Of a stretch of DNA of 64,000 nt, positions 35,633-44,247 are shown one piece after another; the stretch's first letter is position 1; the number at the start of each line of letters is the position of its first letter. Location: assembly GCF_024707525.1 (NCBI RefSeq), contig NZ_CP062232.1, forward strand, positions 124,001 to 188,000, in the 5' to 3' direction. The notes beneath the pieces were generated by a model that searched no databases, was not told where the DNA came from, and saw only the letters and a list, made by a program, of their open reading frames with translations. Source of the stretch: Rhizobium sp. TH2. GTDB taxonomy: Bacteria > Pseudomonadota > Alphaproteobacteria > Rhizobiales > Rhizobiaceae. The position numbers were made by a program, and so were the translations under genes.

Positions 35633-36667
35633 ATGACCGCGCCCTCCAAGATCATGTTCAATCGGGCGCTGGGCGCGCTTCTCGGCGGGGCGCTGGGCGA
35701 CGCCATGGGCATGCCGACCCAGCTTCTGTCGCCTGCCGAGATCACGCGGAATTACGGCTTCGTTGATGATTTCATCGCTCCAATCGTCGATCATCCCGTC
35801 TCCCAAGGCCTGTCAGCAGGCACGATTACCGACGACACGGAGCAGACCTTGCTCCTGTCGTCGGTTCTTCTGGGCTCGCAAGGTGGCTTCGATCATCACG
35901 CCTGGGTCAAGGCGCTGATCGACTGGGAAGACGACATCAAGGTGCGGGGCGGTTATGATCTGCTCGGCCCGTCCACCAAGCGCGCGATCGATGCCATCAA
36001 CAGCGGCAAATCGCCGGAAGAGGCGGGCCGTTACGGCGACACCAATGGCGCGGCGATGCGGATCGCGCCGGTCGGCATTATGGTTCGGCCCTCCGGCGAT
36101 CTGGTGAAGCGGGTGGCCGAAACTTGCCGCGCGACGCACAATACCTCGATTGCCATTTCAGCCGCCTCAGCGGTGGCTGCGGTTATCAGCTACGGCATTC
36201 AAGGCGCGGATTGGCGGACGGCGCTTGGCTTTGCCGTCGATGCAGCCCGCGCCGGCGAACGCGAAGGACATTGGGTGGCGGGCGGCAGTGTCGCCGCACG
36301 CATCGAATGGGCGCTGGATCTCGTCGAAAATTGCAGCTTGGACGAAGGAATTGCGCGCGTCTTCGATCGTGTTGGCACAAGCGTTGCCTCGCAAGAATCC
36401 GTGCCGGCTGCCTTTGCCGTGCTGAAGCTCGCCAAGGGCGATGTCTGGCAGGCTGCGGTTATCGCCGCCAACTTGGGCGGCGACACCGACACGATTGGCG
36501 CGATTGCGGGTTCGATGGCCGGCGCCTGCGCGGGTTACGATAGCCTGCCCCAAGACAAGATCGCCCGCCTGGTCGGCATCGATCTTGACGAAACGAAGCG
36601 GCAGGCGAGGGCGCTGGTTGCCGCGCGGTCCGCCACGCTTTCGAGGCCGGAGGCGCTGCATGGCTAG
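35633..36667 (+). CDS. ADP-ribosylglycohydrolase-family protein
   Basis: The 344-residue all-helical protein of the DraG/ARH family has two-magnesium-site motifs: GALLGGALGDAMG near residue 15, TDDTEQTLL (67-74), NGAAMRIAPVG (about 140-150) and GGDTDTIGAIAGSMAGA (about 282-297). Characterised members cleave N- or O-ribosyl bonds of ADP-ribosylated proteins or ADP-ribose derivatives; family members in catabolic operons may instead split small ribosides. The gene lies between a UTRA regulator and a ribokinase-like enzyme and overlaps the latter by eight bases, which favours a small-molecule glycosidase. The metal ligands look intact. Confidence 0.9.
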   Translation: MTAPSKIMFNRALGALLGGALGDAMGMPTQLLSPAEITRNYGFVDDFIAPIVDHPVSQGLSAGTITDDTEQTLLLSSVLLGSQGGFDHHAWVKALIDWEDDIKVRGGYDLLGPSTKRAIDAINSGKSPEEAGRYGDTNGAAMRIAPVGIMVRPSGDLVKRVAETCRATHNTSIAISAASAVAAVISYGIQGADWRTALGFAVDAARAGEREGHWVAGGSVAARIEWALDLVENCSLDEGIARVFDRVGTSVASQESVPAAFAVLKLAKGDVWQAAVIAANLGGDTDTIGAIAGSMAGACAGYDSLPQDKIARLVGIDLDETKRQARALVAARSATLSRPEALHG

Positions 36668-37613
36668 TCCGCGCCTCATTCATATCGGCAGCGCCGTTGT
36701 CGATTTCATTTATCGGTTGGATCGTCTGCCTGCACCGGGCGATGACCTGACCGCATCCACCTTCGCGGCCTTGCCCGGCGGCGGCTTCAACATGATGGTC
36801 TCGGCCAAACGCAGCGGCATGCCGACTGCCTATGCCGGCAAGATTGGCGACGGGCTCTGTGGCGCGATGCTTGCCCAGGCTTTCAGGGCAGAGGGCATCG
36901 ACTGTCTGCAGCCCGCGAGCCGCGGCATCGACAGCGGCACTTGCGTCGTCTTGGTCACGGAAGCCGATGCCGAGCGGACGTTCATATCGAAACCGGGCGC
37001 CGAAGGCGTGATCACGCCTGACGACTATCCCTTCATGCAGCCTGAACCGGGCGACTGGGTGTTCACGTCGGGCTATACCCTCGCCTATCCGGGCAGCCGC
37101 GACAGTCAGGCGGGTTTCATTGCTGGATTGCCAGCCGAAGCAATATTCGCCTTCGACCCAACCGGCATCGTGGCCGAGATTCCCGCCGATATCCTGAAAT
37201 CGGTTCTCCGTCGGACAGACTGGCTCAGCCTCAATCGCAGCGAAGCGGCTGTGATTGCCGGTTCCGGTAATGACCACGAGCTCGCCGCACGGCTGCTGGC
37301 CGATCACTGTCCACATGCGAAGGGCGTCGTCATCCGCGCCGGTTCTGCCGGTGCATTGCTGGCGCTGCGGGCTGCAACGCCGTTTTTCGTGCCTGCCTTC
37401 AAAGTCGAGACGGTCGATACCAATGGCGCTGGCGACAGCCATGTCGGTGCCTTCATCGCGGCTCTCAGCCAGGGGCAGAAGCCGGCGGGTGCGCTACGCT
37501 ATGCCAACGCGGCAGCGGCGATCTCGACCACGCGGCACGGCGGCTCGATGGCGCCGACCGCAGACGAAATCAAAGAATTCCTGACACGTGCCCGGGAAGA
37601 GAATTCCGCCTGA
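36660..37613 (+). CDS. PfkB/ribokinase-family sugar or nucleoside kinase
   Basis: The 317-residue kinase has the N-terminal substrate region (GSAVVDFIYRLDRLPAPGDD), GGGFNMMVSAKR (about 41-52) and the C-terminal signature DTNGAGDSHVGAF (about 253-265) with the catalytic Asp. It would phosphorylate the ribose-like product of the glycohydrolase encoded just upstream. The ATG overlaps the upstream stop by eight bases. Specificity (ribose, fructose, nucleoside) cannot be read from the sequence. Confidence 0.9.
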   Translation: MASPRLIHIGSAVVDFIYRLDRLPAPGDDLTASTFAALPGGGFNMMVSAKRSGMPTAYAGKIGDGLCGAMLAQAFRAEGIDCLQPASRGIDSGTCVVLVTEADAERTFISKPGAEGVITPDDYPFMQPEPGDWVFTSGYTLAYPGSRDSQAGFIAGLPAEAIFAFDPTGIVAEIPADILKSVLRRTDWLSLNRSEAAVIAGSGNDHELAARLLADHCPHAKGVVIRAGSAGALLALRAATPFFVPAFKVETVDTNGAGDSHVGAFIAALSQGQKPAGALRYANAAAAISTTRHGGSMAPTADEIKEFLTRAREENSA

Positions 37614-37661
37614 CGCGGAGAAAGATGGGAACAAGGCACACGCAAAAGAGAGGAAATGATC

Positions 37662-38723
37662 ATGAGCATGACGAGCATGATTGCTAAGATGACGACCGCC
37701 ACTGCACTGACGTTGGTAATGATCGGCTCGGCGCTTGCCGCCGACGTCCATGTGCTGAACTGGAAGGGCTATGGCACCGATGAGCCATGGGCCGTCGAGG
37801 CCTTCGAAAAGGCCACCGGCAACAAGGTAGTCAACGACTATTTCAACTCCGAGCAGGAGATGCTGACCAAGCTCCGGACCAATCCGGGTCTCTACGACGT
37901 GGTGATGATCAACGCTGCCTTTACTGGCCAGGCGTTGAAGGAAGGCCTGATCCAGCCGGTCGATACCGCGAAGATCGCCAACTATGCCGATATCGGCGCC
38001 GAAAAGGCCAAGTCGCCGATGCTCAATAGCGACGGCAAGGTCTACGGCGTGCCGTGGGTCTGGGGCCTAACCTCGATCGCCGTCAACGACAAGGCCTTCG
38101 ACAAGACGCCGACCTCCATCCAGGTCATGTGGGACGAGGCGCACAAGGGCAAGGTCGTGCTGCGTGACGATGCGCTCGAGGCCGTGCAGTTCGGTGCCAT
38201 CGCCACCGGCCAGGATATCAACGACATCAAGGACCTCGATGCGGTCAAGGCCAAGCTGACCTCGCTGATGCCGCAGATCCGCACCTTCTGGAGCGCCGAG
38301 AACGACTGGAACCAGATGGTCGCCGGCAACCAGATCGACGTGGGCACCTATTGGAGCGGCTCGGCGGCGCGCGCCAAGAAGAACTTCAAGCTGCCGGTGA
38401 CCTTCGTCGTACCGGAAGAAGGTGCCGTGGCGTGGCTCGATGCTTTCTCGATCCCCAAGGATTCCAAGAATGTCGCGGGCGCCGAAGCTTTCATCAATTA
38501 CATGATCGACCCGTCCTTCTATGTCGAATGGGACAACAAGGTCGGCGCGCCGGTCTCCGCCAACACCAAGGCGGTCGCGGGCCTTCCGGAAGATGCTTTC
38601 AACCGTGTCGTTATGGGCGATCCCAAGGTCGCCGAGCGGATCAATTTCCAGGCGCCGGTCGATGATGCCACCCGCGAGAAGTACCTCGCGATTTGGCAAG
38701 AGTTGAAAGTCAACGTGAAGTGA
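37662..38723 (+). CDS. ABC importer substrate-binding protein, PotD type
   Basis: The 353-residue periplasmic protein has a signal peptide ending ...IGSALAA followed by DVHVLNWKGYGTDEPWAVEAFE, a PotD/PotF-like opening, and later YGVPWVWGLTSIAVND and GTYWSGSAARAK. ATG 37662 gives the best spacing to GAGAGGAA; ATG 37656 is close by. It is the ligand receptor of the second Pot-type importer. Given the glycohydrolase and kinase upstream, the ligand may be a riboside or sugar derivative in place of a polyamine. Confidence 0.91.
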   Translation: MSMTSMIAKMTTATALTLVMIGSALAADVHVLNWKGYGTDEPWAVEAFEKATGNKVVNDYFNSEQEMLTKLRTNPGLYDVVMINAAFTGQALKEGLIQPVDTAKIANYADIGAEKAKSPMLNSDGKVYGVPWVWGLTSIAVNDKAFDKTPTSIQVMWDEAHKGKVVLRDDALEAVQFGAIATGQDINDIKDLDAVKAKLTSLMPQIRTFWSAENDWNQMVAGNQIDVGTYWSGSAARAKKNFKLPVTFVVPEEGAVAWLDAFSIPKDSKNVAGAEAFINYMIDPSFYVEWDNKVGAPVSANTKAVAGLPEDAFNRVVMGDPKVAERINFQAPVDDATREKYLAIWQELKVNVK

Positions 38724-38763
38724 TCCGGCTGATATAGCGGACCAATCGGGCGGGAGGAGAGAC

Positions 38764-39633
38764 ATGGCAGAGGCAGTGCTCAATCCATCAAGATGGGGAT
38801 TGCGCAAGGCCGTGCCTTTGCTTCTCCCCGCCTATCTCTGGCTGATCGTCGCAATCTTCCTGCCGCTCTCGGCCATGGTGTCTTTCAGCTTCTTGACCGA
38901 CCTGCCGCTTTCGGGGCGGGAATGGAGCTTCACGACCGGCAATTACGAGGCCTTCTTCAGCACCAGCGTCTACGCCAAGCTGCTGCTGTCATCACTGCGG
39001 CTCGGGCTGGAGGTGACGTTCTGGTGCCTGGTGCTTGGTTTTCCCACTGCCTATGTGTTGGCCAAAGTATTCAAGGGCCGCAGCCGCGAGGCGATCTTCC
39101 TGCTGGTCATCTTGCCCTTCTGGAGCAACGGGCTGGTGCGCATCTTTTCCTGGGCGATGGTGCTGCGGGAAGGCGGTATTCTCGACACCGGCCTCAACGC
39201 CATCCTGCCGTTCAAGATCAATATCGATCTGATGTATTCCTATCCGGCCGTCATCATCGGGCTGGTCCATTCCTACGTGCCCTATATCGTGCTGACCTGT
39301 TATCTCAGCCTGCAGGCGATCGATGACAGCCTGATCGAGGCCGCGCGGTCGCTGGGTGCCTCGCGGCCGACCGTGTTGAGGCGCCTGATCCTGCCGTTGG
39401 CCGTGCCGGGCATCATTGCCGGCGCTGTGCTGGTCTTTGTGCCGGTCGTTGGTTCTTTCATGGAGCCGCGCATTCTCGGCGGTCGCACCGGTACGTTCTA
39501 CGGAACTGTCATCGAGGACCAGTTCGTGGCGGTGTTCAACTGGCCGCTGGGTGCGGCGCTCTCCTTCATCCTGCTCGCCGTCGTGCTAGTCATCTTGGCC
39601 GCTGCCTCGCCCGTTCTGAGGAGGGTGCAATGA
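38764..39633 (+). CDS. ABC importer permease, PotB type
   Basis: The 289-residue inner-membrane permease has six hydrophobic segments and the EAA loop (LIEAARSLGASRPTVLRRLILPLAVPGI, about 190-220). A GGGAGGAGAG ribosome site precedes ATG 38764. The stop overlaps the next start (ATGA). Confidence 0.92.
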   Translation: MAEAVLNPSRWGLRKAVPLLLPAYLWLIVAIFLPLSAMVSFSFLTDLPLSGREWSFTTGNYEAFFSTSVYAKLLLSSLRLGLEVTFWCLVLGFPTAYVLAKVFKGRSREAIFLLVILPFWSNGLVRIFSWAMVLREGGILDTGLNAILPFKINIDLMYSYPAVIIGLVHSYVPYIVLTCYLSLQAIDDSLIEAARSLGASRPTVLRRLILPLAVPGIIAGAVLVFVPVVGSFMEPRILGGRTGTFYGTVIEDQFVAVFNWPLGAALSFILLAVVLVILAAASPVLRRVQ

Positions 39634-40421
39634 ACCCGGTCACGCGCATTCTCAATCGTGTTGGACGGCTCTGGGTGGCGATGCTGCTCGCCTTTCTCTA
39701 CCTGCCGATCATCATCATGGGGTTGATGTCGTTCAACGCCTCGCCCTTCTACCAATTGCCGCTTGAGTTCACGACGACCTGGTACGAGTCATTCCTGGCC
39801 AACGACCAGTTGATCGCCGCGACCTGGAATAGCCTGTTCATCGCGGTCATCACCACTGTCATCGCTTCCGTTCTCGGCACGGCGGCATCGCTGGCGCTGT
39901 TCCGTTATGAGTTCACCGGCAGGAAGGTGCTGCAGGCGCTGCTGCTGCCACCGATCGCCATTCCGTGGCTGATCACCGGCACCGCCATGCTGATCTTCTT
40001 CTTTGGTGTCGGCATCGGCCGTGGCCTGCATGCGATCATCCTCGGGCATGTCGCATTGGCACTGCCTTACGTGATCATCGTCGTCAACGCCCGGCTCAAC
40101 ACATTCGCACCGGAACTGGAAGAAGCGGCCCGCTCGCTCGGCGCCAGCCAATGGCAGGTAACGCGCCGCGTGACGCTGCCCTGGATCGCGCCCGGCATCA
40201 TCGCCGGCGGCCTCTTTGCCTTCGCCGTGTCGTTCGACCAGTTCGTCGTGTCCTATTTCCTTGCGACGCCCGGACAGACGACGCTGCCGGTCGAGATCTA
40301 TGCCGCCATCCGTAAGGGCTTCACGCCGGAGATCAACGCGGTCTCGACCATCATCATCGTGCTGTCGATGGCGCTGATGCTGTTTACCGCGCGCTTCTAC
40401 AAATTCGGGGGAGACAAGTAA
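39630..40421 (+). CDS. ABC importer permease, PotC type
   Basis: The 263-residue permease has six hydrophobic segments and the EAA loop (LEEAARSLGASQWQVTRRVTLPWIAPGI, about 165-195). It pairs with the preceding permease. Its TAA stop shares a base with the ATPase ATG. Confidence 0.92.
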   Translation: MNPVTRILNRVGRLWVAMLLAFLYLPIIIMGLMSFNASPFYQLPLEFTTTWYESFLANDQLIAATWNSLFIAVITTVIASVLGTAASLALFRYEFTGRKVLQALLLPPIAIPWLITGTAMLIFFFGVGIGRGLHAIILGHVALALPYVIIVVNARLNTFAPELEEAARSLGASQWQVTRRVTLPWIAPGIIAGGLFAFAVSFDQFVVSYFLATPGQTTLPVEIYAAIRKGFTPEINAVSTIIIVLSMALMLFTARFYKFGGDK

Positions 40422-41473
40422 TGGCAAGTGTCGAGGTCAGAAACCTCTCCCGCACATTCGGAGCGCACAAAGCGCTGGACGACGTCTCCGCCCGTTTCGA
40501 TGACGGTGGTTTTTATGCGCTGCTCGGCCCATCGGGCTCCGGCAAGACGACGTTGCTCAGGATGATTGCCGGCTTCGACTATCCGGATGCCGGTCGGATC
40601 GAAATGGACGGCGAGAGCGTCGAGCGAATACCGCTGGAAAAACGCCAGATCGGTATGGTGTTCCAGAACTATGCGCTTTTCCCCAATATGTCCGTCGAGC
40701 AGAACATTGCGTTTGGCCTCGATGTGCGCGGCATCAAGGGCGCGGAGAGTGCGGCCAAGGTGCAGGCGGCACTCGATTTGGTGCAACTTGGCAAGCTTGG
40801 TGCCCGTCGTCCGCACCAGCTATCGGGCGGCCAGCGCCAGCGTGTGGCACTTGCCCGCGCCATCGTCATCAATCCGCGCGTGCTGCTGCTCGACGAGCCG
40901 CTCGGCGCGCTCGACAAGGCGCTGCGCGTCGACATGCAGATCGAACTCAAGCGGATCCAGCGCGAGATCGGCATCACCACCATCTTCGTTACCCACGACC
41001 AGGAAGAGGCGCTGACCATGGCCGACCGCATCGGCATTCTCAGGGATGGCCGGCTTGTGGAGGAGGGGACGCCCGAGGAAATCTACAATCATCCGAGATC
41101 GCTGTTTGCCGCGACCTTCCTGGGGGATGCGAACATTCTGTCGGGAATCTGGTCAGGCGACACGATGGTGATGGCCGATGGAACCGAGATCGGAGTATCC
41201 GGGGTAACTGACCGCAAGCCAGGAGAGGCAATGCAATGCGCCATCCGCCCTGAGCGCATGCGGCTTGAGTCAGGCACTGGCGCCCCTTCCGAGAACGCAC
41301 TCACCGGCCGTGTGGTCAGGAAGATGTTCTCCGGCGTCAATTCCACATTCCATGTCGAGACGATTGGTCGCGAAATCCGAGTCGTGGTGCCGAATTCAAC
41401 CGACACCCATCTTACAGACGGCGATCCTGTGACGGTAACTTGGTCGGCGCGCAGCACGTTCCCGGTGACCTGA
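40421..41473 (+). CDS. ABC importer ATPase, PotA type
   Basis: The 350-residue ATPase has Walker A GPSGSGKTT (about 34-42), signature LSGGQRQRVALARAI, Walker B VLLLDEPLGALD, H-loop THDQEEA and a C-terminal TOBE domain. Last gene of the GntR-ARH-PfkB-Pot cluster. A weak hairpin (CCTGA...TCAGG) follows just after the stop. Confidence 0.94.
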   Translation: MASVEVRNLSRTFGAHKALDDVSARFDDGGFYALLGPSGSGKTTLLRMIAGFDYPDAGRIEMDGESVERIPLEKRQIGMVFQNYALFPNMSVEQNIAFGLDVRGIKGAESAAKVQAALDLVQLGKLGARRPHQLSGGQRQRVALARAIVINPRVLLLDEPLGALDKALRVDMQIELKRIQREIGITTIFVTHDQEEALTMADRIGILRDGRLVEEGTPEEIYNHPRSLFAATFLGDANILSGIWSGDTMVMADGTEIGVSGVTDRKPGEAMQCAIRPERMRLESGTGAPSENALTGRVVRKMFSGVNSTFHVETIGREIRVVVPNSTDTHLTDGDPVTVTWSARSTFPVT

Positions 41474-41556
41474 GGCGTTTCAGGCAGAATGCGAATCCCA
41501 GAAGATTATCCGACCTGAGAGATAGGTGACCTTTATCGGAGACGCCGGCCGCGGCG

Positions 41557-41905
41557 GTGTCAGAAGCTGGCAGGGGAGGAGAGGCGTTCGAACTGGATCC
41601 ACAAGACGCCTTGGCCGCGGAACTCGCGGCAATCGACGCCGTGCTTGCCAGCTCGGAGGCAGCATTGAGCGAAACGGCGGCACGGCGCCGCCCTAATTGG
41701 GACAATGTCCGCTGCTCTACGATCTCGAGCGGGTCGTGCTGGCGGAAAACGAGGGCCTGTCTCCGGTGCTGCGCGATGTAGTCCTCCTGGACGCCTGGAA
41801 ATGTGCTCCAGGTGCTGGAGCATGCCCCGTGGCTTGGCCGGCTCCTGGCAGCTTCGGTTCTGCGCTCCGCCGGCTCAGCGGTCGCTGAAAGCTGCGGATG
41901 AGCTC
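41557..41905 (+). pseudogene. Remnant of a DUF1612/RHE_PE00001-like protein
   Basis: Pieces of one protein are readable in shifting frames. These are ELDPQDALAAELAAIDAVLASSEAAL from 41580, LYDLERVVLAENEGLSPVLRDVVLLDAW from about 41707, and, one frame over, NVLQVLEHAPWLGRLLAASVLRSAG from about 41799. The order and wording match what I remember of rhizobial plasmid-associated DUF1612 proteins, which are several hundred residues long. At least two frameshifts and large missing parts make it a dead fragment. It suggests plasmid or mobile-element rearrangement at this point. Confidence 0.6.
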
Positions 41906-42055
41906 ACATATTTGCAGTCGAGCGTTACCTGCATTTTATCGCCCACGAACAACGTGCATGCGCCTGCAATCTCTCGGACACAGGCTGGCGATGGCCTCCG
42001 CCTCGTAGGCTCAGTCGGTGTGGTGCATTCTTAATCCGTGGGATGCCTGTTGAAG

Positions 42056-42236
42056 GCAGTGGAGTCATTGCCGAAAGATGTAACTATCGCGTATTATCCT
42101 TGCCTCCGCCAATCCGCCCTCCGGCATAGGGGAGCCGGGCGTTCCGCCCATCGGACCTGCGGTCGCCAATGCTATCTACAAAGCGCTGGGCAAGCGGTTC
42201 CGAGCGATGCCCTTCACCAAGACGCTGAATGCGTGA
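42056..42236 (+). pseudogene. C-terminal remnant of a second Mo-hydroxylase large subunit
   Basis: [13 protein letters not shown] is read in one frame and, after a shift near 42098, [37 protein letters not shown] up to TGA 42236 in another. The [18 protein letters not shown] block is the C-terminal signature of xanthine-dehydrogenase-family large subunits (isoquinoline 1-oxidoreductase-like), distinct from the intact subunit near the window start. Only about 60 C-terminal codons remain. Confidence 0.7.
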
Positions 42237-42245
42237 TTCACATCG

Positions 42246-42265
42246 CCGGCCGGTTCGCCGGCCGG
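42246..42265. terminator. Very stable UUCG-tetraloop hairpin
   Basis: CCGGCCGG, TTCG, CCGGCCGG makes a perfect eight-base-pair all-GC stem closing on a UUCG tetraloop, ten bases after the stop of the Mo-hydroxylase remnant. No T-run follows. It is probably the old terminator of the lost operon, kept although the genes decayed. Confidence 0.65.
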
Positions 42266-42431
42266 AGATGTCATCGACACATTGAGATTCAGAAATGAGG
42301 GCCGTCAGGGCGCGGATCTGCGGGAGGAGACTTACGTGGTCCACCTCGATTTGGCGGTGCTCTGGTCTTGCCTCATATGACAAAGAGGCCGGCTTAAGCG
42401 GCATCGCCGCGAGCCGAGTTTGGTGCCAAGC

Positions 42432-43217
42432 TCAAGACATGATCAACCCCCCATCGATGTTGATCGCCTGCCCGGTAATGTAGCCCGCATCTTCCGAAGC
42501 GAGAAACGCGACGAGGGCGCCGACCTCGGCGGGCGTGCCTGCGCGGCCCATGGGGATGCCCCGGACCCAATCGGCCATCAGTTCGCCCGGACCATATTCG
42601 CCGAGCATCTGACCCCAGACGCGGTCGTTATAGTCCCACATCTCCGTGTGGATGATCCCGGGGCAGATCGCGTTGGCGGTGATGCCTTCACGCGCCAGTT
42701 CCTTGGCAAGACTTTGCGTCAGGCCGACCACTCCGAACTTCGAGGCGGCATAGTGCGGGGTGTAGATGAAGCCTTGGCGCGCCTGGCCGGACGCGGTGTT
42801 GATCAGACGGCCCTTGGTGCCGCTGGCGCGGAAGCGGCGGATGGCCTCCTGGCAGCATAAAAAGACACCTTTGGTGTTCACGTCCAGATTCAGATCCCAC
42901 TCGCGTTCCGTCAGGTCTTCGACCTTGGCGATTGTAATGACGCCCGCGTTCTGGACCGAGACCGAAATGGCTCCCAGCTCAGCCTCGGCTTTGCCGTAAG
43001 CTTCCCGCACGGCCTTGGCGTCGGTCACATCAAGGGTAAGCCCGATGACCTGTGAACCTGTGTCCTCGCCGAGCGCCGCGGCGGCCTCGGCTGTGTTGCT
43101 GTCGATCGCCGCTATGGCGACCTTGGCTCCCTCTTCGGCGAAGCGCTTGGCAATGCCGTGGCCGATGCCCTTGTTGCCTCCGGTGACAAAGACTGTCTGG
43201 CCTGCGAAACGTTTCAT
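42432..43217 (-). CDS. Short-chain dehydrogenase/reductase (polyol/sugar type)
   Basis: The 261-residue classical SDR has TGGNKGIGHG (11-20), NAGV (about 91), the catalytic Ser in INTASGQAR and YAASK (about 157). C-terminal ITGQAINIDGGLIMS is typical of sugar-alcohol dehydrogenases of this family. ATG 43217 follows GGAGG. It is in the same orientation as the SorC regulator, FGGY kinase and transketolase genes, so a role in oxidising the imported polyol to a ketose is likely. Confidence 0.9.
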   Translation of the reverse strand: MKRFAGQTVFVTGGNKGIGHGIAKRFAEEGAKVAIAAIDSNTAEAAAALGEDTGSQVIGLTLDVTDAKAVREAYGKAEAELGAISVSVQNAGVITIAKVEDLTEREWDLNLDVNTKGVFLCCQEAIRRFRASGTKGRLINTASGQARQGFIYTPHYAASKFGVVGLTQSLAKELAREGITANAICPGIIHTEMWDYNDRVWGQMLGEYGPGELMADWVRGIPMGRAGTPAEVGALVAFLASEDAGYITGQAINIDGGLIMS

Positions 43218-43266
43218 GGTCTTTCCTCCATAATGCGCAGCAGACAAAGACCAATCTCAAAGGAGG

Positions 43267-44217
43267 CTAGGCCGTCAGTCTGGCTGCGGTGAACTTGTCG
43301 GTAACAAGCACATCGATGACGCCCAGCTTCAGGGCGCCGGCGATGGCCTGGGTTTTCGATTCTCCGCCCGCCAACGCCATGACGCGGTCGGCTCTCCTGA
43401 GGTCTTCCAGTGAAATGCCGATAACCCGTTCATTGAGCGGCGATTCGACCAGCTTTCCGTCCTCGTCGTAAAACCGGTAGGAAATCTCGCCCACAGCGCC
43501 GGATTCGTTCAACATCGCCATCTCCTGCCGGGAGAAGACATTGCCGGAGCGGGCGAGAAGCTCGGACGGTTCCACCGCGCCGATGCCGATGATTGCCAGG
43601 CTCAACCGGCCGAACAGATCCATCGTTTCGCGCACGACGGGGTCGGCCAGCATGACGAGTTTTGCTTCGCGGGACGACGTGATGCCCTGAACCAGAAGCA
43701 GCCTCGGTTCGCCACCGGTGAGCCGGGCAAGGCGGGCCGTGAGCTGGGTCGCATGGGTCTGCACCGAGGCATCTCCCATGCCGCCCAGAATCTGCACGAT
43801 GTATTTAGCCTTGGCGTTCTTGAAGGGGTGGATATTGTCCACCATGCGCAGGATGGTCTGGCTCCAGCTGGAGACGCCTACGATCTCGTCCTGTTGAAGG
43901 GTGACTTCCAGGAAATGCGCTGCTGCCTCGCCGATGCGAGCCATGATCGCGCCGTCCCGGTCTTCGGAGCAATCGATGACAATGGCTTCGGTCAGGCTGT
44001 AGCGCTCGCGCAACGCGGTTTCGAGCTCAGCAAAGGTTCCCGGCGGAGGAATAACCGTCGTGCGGACGATGTCTTCCTGCTCCGCCCGTTTCAGCATGCG
44101 CGAGACGGTCGCCTGCGACATATGCATGATCTCGGCAATCTCCGCCTGCCGTTTGCTCTCGACATGGTACATCTGTGCAACTCGGGCGATCAGCCGCAGC
44201 TCGTTGAGTCGTCCCAT
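43267..44217 (-). CDS. SorC/DeoR-type sugar-responsive regulator
   Basis: The 316-residue regulator has an N-terminal helix-turn-helix (about 8-50: RLIARVAQMYHVESKRQAEI, MSQATVSRMLKRAEQE) and a C-terminal sugar-phosphate-binding SorC domain (GGMGD, GESKTQAIAGALKLGVIDVLVTD). SorC proteins sense phosphorylated sugars and control polyol and sugar operons. ATG 44217 follows GGAGGAAACC. The palindrome GTGAAT-TTTT-ATTCAC 15-30 bases upstream is a likely autoregulatory site. Confidence 0.91.
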   Translation of the reverse strand: MGRLNELRLIARVAQMYHVESKRQAEIAEIMHMSQATVSRMLKRAEQEDIVRTTVIPPPGTFAELETALRERYSLTEAIVIDCSEDRDGAIMARIGEAAAHFLEVTLQQDEIVGVSSWSQTILRMVDNIHPFKNAKAKYIVQILGGMGDASVQTHATQLTARLARLTGGEPRLLLVQGITSSREAKLVMLADPVVRETMDLFGRLSLAIIGIGAVEPSELLARSGNVFSRQEMAMLNESGAVGEISYRFYDEDGKLVESPLNERVIGISLEDLRRADRVMALAGGESKTQAIAGALKLGVIDVLVTDKFTAARLTA

Positions 44218-44231
44218 GGTTTCCTCCAAGT

Positions 44232-44247
44232 GTGAATTTTTATTCAC
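44232..44247. promoter_or_regulatory. Perfect palindrome, candidate SorC operator
   Basis: GTGAAT and ATTCAC flank TTTT, lying between the kinase 3' end and the sorC start; it covers the kinase stop codon (44240-44242). Its closeness to the regulator start supports autoregulation. Confidence 0.55.
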
